From Pseudomonas argentinensis (GTDB taxonomy: Bacteria; Pseudomonadota; Gammaproteobacteria; Pseudomonadales; Pseudomonadaceae), in the NCBI RefSeq assembly GCF_001839655.2, contig NZ_CP056087.1, positions 248,001-312,000 on the forward strand: 64,000 nucleotides of DNA. The letters run 5' to 3'. The translations under genes and the position numbers were made by a program. Within the stretch, counting starts at the first letter, position 1; every line of letters starts with the position of its first letter. This document shows positions 18,587 to 26,745 of this stretch, one piece after another. The notes below the pieces were generated by a model. That model saw only the letters and a list, made by a program, of their open reading frames with translations. It ran no database searches and was not told where the DNA came from.

Positions 18587-19156
18587 ATGAAAGACGCCAG
18601 CCCGAGCATTCTCAAACACCACTTTCTGATCGCCATGCCGCACATGGACGATCCGAATTTCGCGCACACCGTGATCTACCTGATCGATCACAACGACCAG
18701 GGTGCCATGGGCCTGGTGATCAACCGCCCCAACGGCCTGAACCTGGCCGACGTGCTCGAGCAGCTGCGCCCCGATAGCCAGCCCGCGGCACTGTGCCAGA
18801 GCCTGCCGATCTTCAGCGGCGGCCCGGTGCAGACCGATCGCGGCTTCGTCCTGCACCCCGAGGGCCCGCAGTTCCAGGCCACGGTCAACCTGGGCGAGCT
18901 GGGCCTGTCGACTTCCCAAGACGTGCTGTTCGCCATCGCCGAAGGCCACGGCCCGGCCAGTCACCTGATCGCCCTCGGCTATGCCGGCTGGGGTGCCGGC
19001 CAGCTGGAGGCCGAACTGGCCGACAATGCCTGGCTGACCTGCCCGGCAAACCCGGCGATTCTTTTCGAAACCCCCTACGACCAGCGCCTTGGCGCCGCGG
19101 CCGCACTGCTCGGTATCGACCTCAACCTGCTCACCGCCCAGGCGGGCCACGCCTGA
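18587..19156 (+). CDS. algH: YqgE/AlgH family protein
   Basis: This 189-residue cytoplasmic protein of the UPF0301 (YqgE/AlgH) family was named for an effect on alginate production; its biochemical role is not settled. Family features: LKHHFLIAMPHMDDPNF at the N-terminus, VIYLIDHNDQGAMGLVINRP, FSGGPVQTDRGFVLH and LGYAGWGAGQLEAEL. Its stop TGA shares one base with the ruvX start, so the two are translationally coupled. The 69-bp gap before it holds short GCTTG-type repeats. Confidence 0.93.
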   Translation: MKDASPSILKHHFLIAMPHMDDPNFAHTVIYLIDHNDQGAMGLVINRPNGLNLADVLEQLRPDSQPAALCQSLPIFSGGPVQTDRGFVLHPEGPQFQATVNLGELGLSTSQDVLFAIAEGHGPASHLIALGYAGWGAGQLEAELADNAWLTCPANPAILFETPYDQRLGAAAALLGIDLNLLTAQAGHA

Positions 19157-19599
19157 TGGCCGAGGTCGATAAACAATCGCTGCGCCTGTTGCTCGGCTTC
19201 GACTACGGCACCAAGCAGATCGGCGTCGCCGTCGGCCAGCCGATCACCGGCTCGGCCCGCGAGCTGTGCATCCTCAAGGCCCAGAACGGTGTACCGGACT
19301 GGCAGAAGGTCGAAGCGCTGATCAAGGAGTGGCAGCCCGACGCCATCGTCGTCGGCCTGCCGCTGAACATGGATGGCACACCGAGCGACATGAGCGAGCG
19401 CGCCGAGAAGTTCGCCCGCCGCCTCAATGGCCGTTTCAACCTGCCGGTCTTCACCCACGACGAACGCCTGACCACCTACGCTGCCAAGGGCGAGCGCCTA
19501 CAACAGGGGCAAACCGGCGGCTACCGCCAGCGCCCGGTCGACGCCCTGGCCGCCGCCCTGCTGCTGCAGGGCTGGCTGGAAGAAAACTGCCTGGGCTGA
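19156..19599 (+). CDS. ruvX: Holliday junction resolvase-like protein RuvX/YqgF
   Basis: This 147-residue RNase H-fold nuclease is implicated in 16S rRNA 5'-end maturation and, in some species, resolution of recombination intermediates. The catalytic Asp lies in [16 protein letters not shown], the second acidic site near [15 protein letters not shown], and the C-terminal Asp in [16 protein letters not shown]. The ATG at 19156 overlaps the algH stop by one base. pyrR follows after 21 bp. Confidence 0.93.
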   Translation: MAEVDKQSLRLLLGFDYGTKQIGVAVGQPITGSARELCILKAQNGVPDWQKVEALIKEWQPDAIVVGLPLNMDGTPSDMSERAEKFARRLNGRFNLPVFTHDERLTTYAAKGERLQQGQTGGYRQRPVDALAAALLLQGWLEENCLG

Positions 19600-19620
19600 C
19601 CCGGCCACAAGGAGCTTTAG

Positions 19621-20142
19621 ATGAGCCTACCCAACCCCGCCGACCTGCTGCCGCAGATGGCCACCTCGCTGAGCAGCCACCTGAACCGCCGGCAGATCGC
19701 CACGCCTCGCTTTATCGGCATCCGTACGGGCGGCGTGTGGGTGGCCCAGGCGCTGCTCGAACAGCTAGGCCGCGACGAGCCGCTCGGCGTGCTCGACGTG
19801 TCCTTCTACCGCGACGACTTCACCCAGAATGGCCTGCATCCGCAGGTGCAGCCGTCCGAGCTGCCGTTCGAGATCGAAGGCCAGCACCTGGTGCTGATCG
19901 ACGACGTGCTGATGAGCGGGCGCACCATCCGCGCCGCGCTGAACGAGTTGTTCGACTACGGCCGCCCCGCCAGCGTGACCCTGGTCAGCCTGCTCGACCT
20001 GGACGCCCGCGAACTGCCGATCCGCCCCGACGTGGTCGGCGCGACGCTGTCGCTGGCGGCCGATCAGCGGGTAAAATTGTCCGGCCCCGCGCCCTTCACC
20101 CTCGAACTCCAGACGCTTTCCGACCAAGGCCGTCCGCAATGA
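19621..20142 (+). CDS. pyrR: PyrR-like bifunctional regulator / uracil phosphoribosyltransferase
   Basis: This PRTase-fold protein of 173 residues binds PRPP and uracil or UMP. In Gram-positives PyrR is an RNA-binding attenuator; in Pseudomonas the homologue is thought to affect pyr expression differently. The PRPP loop reads [19 protein letters not shown], and the N-terminal [13 protein letters not shown] is typical. The stop overlaps the pyrB start as ATGA, indicating coupled translation of pyrR-pyrB-pyrC'. Confidence 0.93.
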   Translation: MSLPNPADLLPQMATSLSSHLNRRQIATPRFIGIRTGGVWVAQALLEQLGRDEPLGVLDVSFYRDDFTQNGLHPQVQPSELPFEIEGQHLVLIDDVLMSGRTIRAALNELFDYGRPASVTLVSLLDLDARELPIRPDVVGATLSLAADQRVKLSGPAPFTLELQTLSDQGRPQ

Positions 20143-21146
20143 CCGCACTCGATGCCAAGCGCCCGCTGCAACTGAACGACCAGGGCCAGTTGCGCCATTT
20201 CCTGTCCCTCGACGGCCTGCCCTGCGAGCTGCTGACGGAAATCCTCGACACCGCCGACTCCTTCCTGGAAGTCGGTGCCCGCGCCGTGAAGAAGGTCCCG
20301 CTGCTGCGCGGCAAGACGGTATGCAACGTGTTCTTCGAGAACTCCACGCGCACCCGTACCACCTTCGAGCTGGCGGCCCAGCGCCTGTCCGCCGACGTGA
20401 TCAGCCTCAACGTGTCGACCAGCTCGACCAGCAAGGGCGAAACGCTGTTCGACACCCTGCGCAACCTCGAAGCCATGGCCGCCGACATCTTCGTGGTGCG
20501 CCATGCCGGCTCCGGTGCCGCGCACTTCATCGCCGAGCACGTGTGCCCGAACCTGGCGATCATCAATGGTGGCGACGGCCGCCACGCGCACCCGACCCAG
20601 GGCATGCTCGACATGCTGACCATCCGCCGCCACAAGGGCAGCTTCGAGAACCTTTCGGTGGCCATCGTCGGCGACATCCTGCATTCGCGGGTGGCGCGCT
20701 CCAACATGCTGGCGCTGAAAACCCTCGGCTGCCCGGACATCCGCGTGATCGCGCCGAAGACCCTGCTGCCCATCGGCCTGGAAGAAAGCTACGGCGTGCG
20801 GGTGTTCAGCGACGCCAACGAAGGCCTCAAGGATGTCGACGTGGTGATCATGCTGCGCCTGCAGCGCGAGCGCATGACCGGCGGCCTGCTGCCCAGCGAG
20901 GGCGAGTTCTACCGCCTGTTCGGCCTGACCGAACAGCGCCTCAAGCTGGCCAAGCCCGATGCCCTGGTCATGCACCCGGGGCCGATCAACCGCGGCGTGG
21001 AGATCGAGTCGGCGGTGGCCGACGGCCCCCAGTCGGTGATCCTCAACCAGGTCACCTACGGCATCGCCATCCGCATGGCCGTGCTGTCCATGGCCATGAG
21101 CGGCCAGAACGCGCAACGCCAACTCAACGCTGAGGAGCACAACTGA
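20139..21146 (+). CDS. pyrB: Aspartate carbamoyltransferase catalytic subunit PyrB
   Basis: PyrB condenses carbamoyl phosphate with aspartate in pyrimidine synthesis. In Pseudomonas it forms a large complex with the inactive PyrC'. It has 335 residues. Carbamoyl-phosphate site [13 protein letters not shown], then [23 protein letters not shown] and [12 protein letters not shown] are visible. The N-terminus has the short extension typical of Pseudomonas ATCase ([21 protein letters not shown]). Start ATG 20139 overlaps the pyrR stop; stop TGA overlaps the pyrC' start. Confidence 0.96.
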   Translation: MTALDAKRPLQLNDQGQLRHFLSLDGLPCELLTEILDTADSFLEVGARAVKKVPLLRGKTVCNVFFENSTRTRTTFELAAQRLSADVISLNVSTSSTSKGETLFDTLRNLEAMAADIFVVRHAGSGAAHFIAEHVCPNLAIINGGDGRHAHPTQGMLDMLTIRRHKGSFENLSVAIVGDILHSRVARSNMLALKTLGCPDIRVIAPKTLLPIGLEESYGVRVFSDANEGLKDVDVVIMLRLQRERMTGGLLPSEGEFYRLFGLTEQRLKLAKPDALVMHPGPINRGVEIESAVADGPQSVILNQVTYGIAIRMAVLSMAMSGQNAQRQLNAEEHN

Positions 21147-22417
21147 TGCGTACCCGTATCCTCGGCGCCCGCGTCATCGACCCGGGCAGCGGCCTCGATC
21201 AGGTCGCCGATCTGTATATAGAAGGCGGCAAGCTGAACGCCATCGGCCAGGCGCCGGCCGGTTTCGCAGCAGACCAGACCCTGGACGCCAGCGGCCTGGT
21301 CGCGGCGCCCGGCCTGGTCGACCTGTCCGTCGCCCTGCGCGAGCCCGGCTACAGCCGCAAGGGCAGCATCGCCAGCGAAACCCTGGCCGCGGCGGCTGGC
21401 GGCGTGACCAGCCTGTGCTGCCCGCCGATCACCAAGCCGGTGCTGGACACCTCGGCGGTGGCCGAGCTGATCCTCGACCGCGCCCGCGAAGCCGGCCACG
21501 CCAAGGTGTTTCCGATTGGCGCCCTGAGCAAGGGGCTCGATGGCGAGCAACTGGCCGAGCTGGTCGCCCTGCGCGATGCCGGCTGCGTGGCGTTCGGCAA
21601 CGGCCTGAACAATTTCCGCAACGCACGCACCCTGCGCCGCGCCCTGGAATACGCGGCCACCTTCGACCTCACGGTGATCTTCCACTCTCAGGATCACGAC
21701 CTCGCCGAAGGCGGCCTGGCCCACGAAGGCGCCACTGCCAGTTTCCTCGGCCTGTCGGGCATCCCGGAAACCGCCGAGACCGTGGCCCTGGCGCGCGACC
21801 TGTTGCTGGTCGAGCAGAGCGGCGTGCGTGCCCACTTCAGCCAGCTGACCAGTGCCCGCGGTGCCCAGCTGATCGCCGATGCCCAGGCCCGCGGCCTGCC
21901 GGTGACGGCCGACGTGGCGCTGTACCAGTTGATCCTCACCGACGAAGCGCTGATTGATTTCTCCAGCCTCTATCACGTGCAGCCGCCGCTGCGCACCCGC
22001 GCCGACCGCGATGGCCTGCGTGAGGCGGTGAAGAGCGGTGTGATCAGCGCCGTTTCCAGCCATCACCAGCCCCACGAACTCGACGCCAAGCTGGCGCCGT
22101 TCGGCGAGACCGAGCCGGGTATGAGTGGTGTGCAACTGCTGCTGCCGCTGGCCATGACCCTGGTACAGGACGGCCTGCTGGATCTGCCGACCCTGCTCGC
22201 ACGCCTGAGCAGCGGCCCGGCCCGGGCGCTGCGCCTGCCGGTCGGCCAACTCAAGCAGGGCGGTGCGGCGGATATCCTGCTGTTCGACCCACAGGCCTCT
22301 ACTGTGGCCGGCGAAAGCTGGTACTCCAAAGGCCGCAACAGTCCCTTCCTTGGCCATTGCCTGCCCGGCCAGGTGCGCTACACCCTGGTGGACGGGCATA
22401 TCAGCTTCAAAGGCTGA
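21146..22417 (+). CDS. pyrC': Inactive dihydroorotase-like subunit PyrC'
   Basis: This 423-residue dihydroorotase-fold protein serves as structural partner of PyrB in the Pseudomonas ATCase holoenzyme. The metal-binding HxH of active dihydroorotases is replaced: the segment reads GLVDLSVALREPGYS, where active enzymes have DxHVHLREPG. This agrees with the known loss of activity, so a separate pyrC elsewhere must supply dihydroorotase. It shares one base with pyrB and is the last gene of the group. The region after it holds a REP-like hairpin. Confidence 0.95.
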   Translation: MRTRILGARVIDPGSGLDQVADLYIEGGKLNAIGQAPAGFAADQTLDASGLVAAPGLVDLSVALREPGYSRKGSIASETLAAAAGGVTSLCCPPITKPVLDTSAVAELILDRAREAGHAKVFPIGALSKGLDGEQLAELVALRDAGCVAFGNGLNNFRNARTLRRALEYAATFDLTVIFHSQDHDLAEGGLAHEGATASFLGLSGIPETAETVALARDLLLVEQSGVRAHFSQLTSARGAQLIADAQARGLPVTADVALYQLILTDEALIDFSSLYHVQPPLRTRADRDGLREAVKSGVISAVSSHHQPHELDAKLAPFGETEPGMSGVQLLLPLAMTLVQDGLLDLPTLLARLSSGPARALRLPVGQLKQGGAADILLFDPQASTVAGESWYSKGRNSPFLGHCLPGQVRYTLVDGHISFKG

Positions 22418-22435
22418 TCTACCACCGGCTGGCTG

Positions 22436-22465
22436 ATGTGGGAGCGGGCCATGCCCGCGAAATAA
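22436..22465. repeat. REP-like palindromic element
   Basis: The sequence GTGGGAGCGGGCCATGCCCG, with stem GCGGGC/GCCCGC at 22444-22458, matches the extragenic palindromes widespread in P. fluorescens/P. putida-type genomes (GTGGGAGCGGG...CCCGCGA). It lies 20 bp past the pyrC' stop and could also stabilise the 3' end of that mRNA. Confidence 0.7.
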
Positions 22466-22536
22466 TCCGCATCAACCAGGCATCCTGTCGCCCCACAAGG
22501 GCCGGCAGCGATGCCTGGCTTCACCTTCCAGCAAAC

Positions 22537-22935
22537 CTATCCATTGCGCGCATTCTCGATCGACACCTGGTTATTCAGCGTCCACAGGTCGTAGAGCACG
22601 CCGACCAGAAACAGGCCGCCAGTCAGCAGATAGAGAATCCCGGTGATCCACTTGCCCTGGTACATGCGGTGCGCGCCGAAGATGCCCAGAAAGGTCAGCA
22701 GGATCCAGGCGACGTTGTAGTCGATCCGACCGGAGGTGAAACGCAGGTCCGCTTCCCGGTCCATCGCCGGGATCAGGAACAGGTCGATGATCCAGCCAAT
22801 GAACAGCAGGCCCAGGGTGAAAAACCAGATGGTGCCGGTCACCGGCTTGCCGTAATAGAAGCGGTGCGCACCGAGAAAGCCGAAGATCCACAGCAGGTAG
22901 CCGATGATCTTGCTGTGGGTGTCAGGACGCTGCAT
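22537..22935 (-). CDS. TM2 domain-containing membrane protein
   Basis: This 132-residue inner-membrane protein contains two TM2 repeats: GYLLWIFGFLGAHRFYYGK with WFFTLGLLFIGWIIDLF, and VAWILLTFLGIFGAHRMYQG with LYLLTGGLFLVGVLYDLW. Each has the typical GAHRFY/GAHRMY motif between two membrane helices. Function of the family in bacteria is unknown. It is transcribed alone on the minus strand, divergent from the radical SAM gene, with 140 bp between them. Confidence 0.85.
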   Translation of the reverse strand: MQRPDTHSKIIGYLLWIFGFLGAHRFYYGKPVTGTIWFFTLGLLFIGWIIDLFLIPAMDREADLRFTSGRIDYNVAWILLTFLGIFGAHRMYQGKWITGILYLLTGGLFLVGVLYDLWTLNNQVSIENARNG

Positions 22936-23042
22936 CGGATTCTCCAGTCATATAGGTTGATTCGCTTCGATCCATGATGGCGGCGCAGGTTTCGCCTGTC
23001 ACCGACGAGACGACCTTGCGGGGGCCGGGGGCTTACTGAATA

Positions 23043-23058
23043 CTGTACATAAATACAG
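23043..23058 (+). promoter_or_regulatory. LexA (SOS) box
   Basis: The 16-mer CTGTACATAAATACAG fits the gamma-proteobacterial LexA consensus CTG-N10-CAG, with a near-alternating AT centre. It ends 17 bp before the ATG at 23076, a repressing position for the radical SAM/DUF4130 operon. Confidence 0.82.
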
Positions 23059-23075
23059 CTATCGAATCGTTACCC

Positions 23076-24287
23076 ATGGAATTGATCGAAAAGCTCACGG
23101 TACTCGCCGACGCCGCCAAATACGATGTTTCCTGCGCCAGCAGTGGCGCGCCCAAACGCAGCTCGAAAGGCCAGAGCGGCATGGGCGCCACCGACGGCAT
23201 GGGCATCTGCCACAGTTTCACACCGGACGGGCGCTGTGTCGCCCTGCTGAAGATCCTGCTGACCAATTTCTGCCTGTACGATTGCCAGTACTGCGTCAAC
23301 CGCCGCTCCAGCGACGTGCCCCGCGCACGCTTCACACCCGAGGAAGTGGTCACCCTGACCCTGGATTTCTACCGCCGCAACTGCATCAGCGGGCTGTTTC
23401 TCAGCTCCGGCATCATTCGCTCGGCCGACTACACCATGGAGCAGCTCAACCGGGTTGCCAAGCTGCTGCGCGAAGAGCACGAGTTTCGCGGCTACATCCA
23501 CCTCAAGACCATTCCCGATGCCTCCCCTGAGCTGATCGCCGAGGCGGGCCGCTACGCCGATCGCCTCAGCGTCAACATCGAGCTGCCCACCGAAACCAGC
23601 CTGATCCGCCTGGCACCGGAAAAGAGCGTGGCGCCGATCAAGCAGGCCATGGGCACCATTCGCAATGGCGTCGAGGAGGCCGACAGCGAGAAACGCGCGC
23701 CGGCCTTCGCACCGGCCGGGCAGAGCACGCAGATGATCGTCGGCGCCGATGCCACCGACGACAGCACCATCCTGCACACCGCCCAGTCGCTGTATGGCGA
23801 TTTTCGCCTCAAGCGTGTCTATTACTCGGCCTTCAGCCCGATTCCGCAGAGCCCCAAGAGCGTGCCCTTCGAGGCGCCGCCGCTGCTGCGCGAACACCGC
23901 CTGTACCAGGCGGACTTCCTGATGCGCGGCTACGGCTTCAAGGCCACCGAGCTGCTCGACGGCCCCGGCAACCTGGCCCTGGATATCGACCCCAAGCTGG
24001 CCTGGGCGCTGAACAATCGCCAGCACTTTCCCGTCGACCTCAACCGCGCCGACGTGACCCTGATCGCCCGCATCCCCGGCATCGGCGTGCTCAGCGCCCA
24101 GCGCCTGGTCGCCCTGCGCCGGCAGAAACGCATCCGCTTCGCGGACGTCGGCCGCCTGCGTTGCGTGCTGGAAAAGGCCAAGCCGTTCATCGTCACCCAG
24201 GATTATCGCCCGGCTCAGGCGACCCGTGAATCCCTGGTGCTGCGTCAGCAATTGAGCGAAGCGCCGCAGCAGATGGGGCTGTGGTGA
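23076..24287 (+). CDS. Radical SAM protein, putative DNA modification/repair
   Basis: This 403-residue radical SAM enzyme belongs to the family described as a putative DNA modification/repair radical SAM protein, usually next to a DUF4130 or uracil-DNA-glycosylase-type partner. The [4Fe-4S] cluster cysteines are in CLYDCQYC (CxxxCxxC), near residue 67. A C-terminal helix-hairpin-helix (IARIPGIGVLSAQRLVALRR) suggests DNA binding. It starts 17 bp after a LexA box and its stop overlaps the start of the DUF4130 gene, so the pair forms an SOS-type operon. The substrate is unknown; repair of a DNA lesion is an inference. Confidence 0.85.
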   Translation: MELIEKLTVLADAAKYDVSCASSGAPKRSSKGQSGMGATDGMGICHSFTPDGRCVALLKILLTNFCLYDCQYCVNRRSSDVPRARFTPEEVVTLTLDFYRRNCISGLFLSSGIIRSADYTMEQLNRVAKLLREEHEFRGYIHLKTIPDASPELIAEAGRYADRLSVNIELPTETSLIRLAPEKSVAPIKQAMGTIRNGVEEADSEKRAPAFAPAGQSTQMIVGADATDDSTILHTAQSLYGDFRLKRVYYSAFSPIPQSPKSVPFEAPPLLREHRLYQADFLMRGYGFKATELLDGPGNLALDIDPKLAWALNNRQHFPVDLNRADVTLIARIPGIGVLSAQRLVALRRQKRIRFADVGRLRCVLEKAKPFIVTQDYRPAQATRESLVLRQQLSEAPQQMGLW

Positions 24288-25144
24288 TGCATTCGGTGTG
24301 TTTCGACGGCAGCTTCGCTGGCTGGCGAGACGCGGCCAGAACGCAGCTGCGCCGCGGCATGGCCCCGCATCAACTGAGCTGGGTGCAGGACAGCCAGGAA
24401 AATCACGACCTGTTCGGCCAGCTGGACGAGCCGCAACCGGCCGTGGCGGCTGATCGCCCGGTGCGCGTACCGCGCGCCTTGATCGATCAGCTGGAAAGCG
24501 CCGCACGCTTTCGCTGCGCCCAGCGCTGGGCGCTGCTGTACCGCATCCTCTGGCGCGTCGCCAACGGCGACCAGGCCGCCATGCTGGCGGGTGATATCGA
24601 TGGCAGCGAACTGCACGCCCGCCTCAAGGCGGTCCGTCGCGAGGCGCACCACCTGCACGCCTTCCTGCGCTTCAAGCCGCGGGACGCCAGCGCCGGCGGG
24701 CCGGAACTGGTGGCCTGGCACGAACCGGCCCACGACATCCTCGCCAGCGCCTCGGGGCACTTCGCCGAGCGCCTTGGCCGGCAAACCTGGTTGATCGCCA
24801 CGCCGGACGACGGTGTGTACTGGGATGGCGAGAAGCTGCACCACGCCGACCCCTGCCCACCGCAATGGCAGCAACTGGCCCAGGGTACCGATGACCGCAA
24901 CGAAGCGATGTGGCTGGCCTACTATGGCAGCACCTTCAACCCGGCCCGGCTCAATCGCAGCGTGCTGGAAACCAATATGCCGGTGCGCTTCTGGCGCAAC
25001 CTGCCCGAAGGCCCGCTGATTCCCCGCCTGATGAGCCAGGCTCGCGCCGGCGCCCAGGCTGACGGCCAGGCCCAGGCAGTCGCCGCCCAGCCGGGAAAAC
25101 GTATCCATGCAGATGCGGAGAAAGTGCTGCCTATACGGCAGTGA
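24287..25144 (+). CDS. DUF4130 domain protein partnered with radical SAM enzyme
   Basis: This 285-residue protein is the usual partner of the preceding radical SAM enzyme (the SAM-linked DUF4130 family). In other bacteria the same domain is fused to a uracil-DNA glycosylase domain; that domain is absent here. Conserved-looking blocks include HHLHAFLRFKPRD, ASGHFAERLGRQTWLIATPDDGVYWDG and MPVRFWRNLPEGPLIPRLM. The ATG at 24287 shares its A with the TGA of the upstream gene. The final residues VLPIRQ and the stop are encoded within the first CRISPR-like repeat, so the natural C-terminus may have been altered. Confidence 0.82.
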   Translation: MHSVCFDGSFAGWRDAARTQLRRGMAPHQLSWVQDSQENHDLFGQLDEPQPAVAADRPVRVPRALIDQLESAARFRCAQRWALLYRILWRVANGDQAAMLAGDIDGSELHARLKAVRREAHHLHAFLRFKPRDASAGGPELVAWHEPAHDILASASGHFAERLGRQTWLIATPDDGVYWDGEKLHHADPCPPQWQQLAQGTDDRNEAMWLAYYGSTFNPARLNRSVLETNMPVRFWRNLPEGPLIPRLMSQARAGAQADGQAQAVAAQPGKRIHADAEKVLPIRQ

Positions 25145-25330
25145 ACATTGGCCAGCCAGCACAGCTCTGCCTTGTTCTTTTCTTATCTGCCTACGCGGCA
25201 GTGAACGTGGTGCTGATCGTGCTCGAGCAGGTGCACCATTTCTAAGCTGCCGTGTAGGCAGCTCAGAAACCGTACCCTGTAAGCGGTGAGCAGAAGCCGG
25301 CATTTTACTGCCGCATAGGCAGCCCCGAGT
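25119..25330. CRISPR. Degenerate type I-F-like CRISPR mini-array (4 repeats, 3 spacers), no cas genes
   Basis: Four 15-nt palindromic cores typical of type I-F repeats lie at 25127 (CTGCCTATACGGCAG), 25187 (CTGCCTACGCGGCAG), 25247 (CTGCCGTGTAGGCAG) and 25308 (CTGCCGCATAGGCAG). Spacing is 60, 60 and 61 nt, as expected for 28-nt repeats plus 32-nt spacers. The second copy (25179-25206) matches the recalled I-F repeat at 26 of 28 positions in minus orientation. The first keeps the GTGAAC end. The third and fourth cores read in plus orientation, and the third has an AGAAA-type handle on both sides. Spacers are 25147-25178 and 25207-25238 (32 nt each) and about 25270-25302. No cas gene is in the window. 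Confidence 0.62.
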
Positions 25331-25331
25331 G

Positions 25332-25360
25332 ACCAACGAAAAACCCGCCGAAGCGGGTTT
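25332..25360 (-). terminator. Intrinsic terminator downstream of pilU
   Basis: The inverted repeat AAACCCGC/GCGGGTTT with loop CGAA (25341-25360) reads on the minus strand as a stem followed by five T residues. It is 30 bp past the pilU stop and separates pilU from the CRISPR-like array. Confidence 0.75.
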
Positions 25361-25389
25361 CGTTCTGTACGAGCCAAGCAGCCCAGCGA

Positions 25390-26535
25390 TCAGCGGAAGC
25401 GCCGCCCCTGATCCTCGTCGCTGATTTCCAAAGACAGCCCCTGGGAAACGCTGGTCAGGTGCTCGCCGTCGGTTTCCGAGCCGAGCTTGATCATCAGGCG
25501 CAGGTCGTTTGCCGAGTCGGCGTACAGCAGGGCGTCTTCGTAGGTGATCTCGCCCTGGCTGTAGAGGTTGTAGAGCGCCTGGTCGAAGGTCTGCATGCCG
25601 TGTTCGGTGGAGCGTTTCATCAGCGCCTTGAGTTCGTGCACCTCGCCCTTGCGGATCAGGTCAGCCGCCAGCGGGGTGTTGATCAGTACCTCGATCACCG
25701 CGCGGCGGCCCTTGCCGTCGGGCGTGGGGATCAGCTGCTGGGCGACGATGGCCTTGAGGTTCAGGGACAGGTCCATCCACACCTGGTTCTGCCGGTCCGC
25801 CGGGAAGAAGTTGATGATCCGGTCCAGCGCCTGGTTGGCGTTGTTGGCGTGCAGGGTGGCCAGGCACAGGTGGCCGGTCTCGGCGAAGGCTACGGCGTGG
25901 TCCATGGTCTCGCGGGTCCGCACCTCACCGATGAGGATCACGTCCGGCGCCTGGCGCAGGGTGTTCTTCAGCGCGACTTCGAAGGAGTCGGTGTCGATAC
26001 CCACTTCGCGCTGGGTGACGATGCAGTTCTGGTGCTGGTGGATATACTCGATCGGGTCTTCGATGGAAATGATATGGCCGCTGCTGTTCTTGTTGCGGTA
26101 GCCGATCATCGCCGCCAGGGAAGTGGACTTGCCGGTACCGGTGGCGCCGACGAACAGCACCAGGCCGCGCTTGGTCAGCGCCAGCTTCTTGAGGATCTCC
26201 GGCAGTTTGAGGTCGTCCAGCGTCGGGATGTTGGTCTCGATACGGCGCAGCACCATGCCGGCCAGGTTGCGCTGGTAGAAGGCACTGACCCGGAAGCGAC
26301 CAATGCCACGGGCGCTGATCGCGAAGTTGCACTCATGGTTTTCGGCGAAATCCCGGCGCTGCTGCTCGTTCATCACCCCGTGCACGGTTTCACGGGTCAT
26401 TTCCGGCGACAGCGGGGTCTTGGTCACCGGCATGATCTTGCCGTTGACCTTCATCGACGGCGGCACGCCAGCGGTGATGAACAGATCGGAGCCGCCCTTC
26501 TCGACCATCAGGCGCAACAGTTTTTCGAATTCCAT
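25390..26535 (-). CDS. pilU: Type IV pilus retraction ATPase PilU
   Basis: This PilT-like hexameric ATPase of 381 residues assists PilT in pilus retraction and works at the cytoplasmic base of the pilus machine. Walker A GATGTGKSTSLAAMIG, Asp box HIISIEDPIEYIH, Walker B VILIGEVRTRETM and His box GHLCLATLHANNA are visible. It lies downstream of pilT on the same strand, separated by 209 bp that contain a structured repeat element, with an intrinsic terminator after it. Confidence 0.96.
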   Translation of the reverse strand: MEFEKLLRLMVEKGGSDLFITAGVPPSMKVNGKIMPVTKTPLSPEMTRETVHGVMNEQQRRDFAENHECNFAISARGIGRFRVSAFYQRNLAGMVLRRIETNIPTLDDLKLPEILKKLALTKRGLVLFVGATGTGKSTSLAAMIGYRNKNSSGHIISIEDPIEYIHQHQNCIVTQREVGIDTDSFEVALKNTLRQAPDVILIGEVRTRETMDHAVAFAETGHLCLATLHANNANQALDRIINFFPADRQNQVWMDLSLNLKAIVAQQLIPTPDGKGRRAVIEVLINTPLAADLIRKGEVHELKALMKRSTEHGMQTFDQALYNLYSQGEITYEDALLYADSANDLRLMIKLGSETDGEHLTSVSQGLSLEISDEDQGRRFR

Positions 26536-26603
26536 GGGTGCTTACCTAAATGCGCTGGCGCGATGTTCAATTGCCGGCGGATGGCTATCCGCCGGTCGGG
26601 CCA

Positions 26604-26745
26604 AGAATCTGTTCACGATCTTGCGAGCTAGAGCGATACAAGGCAAAAACAAGCGAGGAAGCGGAGTTTACGAGTGGTAAATGAGCATTCCGAGCTTGTT
26701 TTTAACGCAGTAGCGCCGACGCGCAGCTGATCGTGAATAGATTCT
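26604..26745. repeat. Dispersed structured repeat, copy A (between pilT and pilU)
   Basis: This 142-bp element has 17-bp inverted ends (AGAATCTGTTCACGATC at 26604; its complement with one mismatch at 26729-26745). The right end touches the pilT stop codon. The 55-nt core hairpin is at 26647-26701: outer stem AAACAAGC/GCTTGTTT, middle GGAA/TTCC, inner TTTAC/GTAAA. The same layout with other bases occurs at 32591-32645 and 40432-40486. Confidence 0.75.

Noticed and set aside
25119..25330. Tn7-like CRISPR-associated transposon as the source of the I-F repeats
   Set aside because: No tnsA/B/C, tniQ or cas gene and no transposon end is visible near the array.
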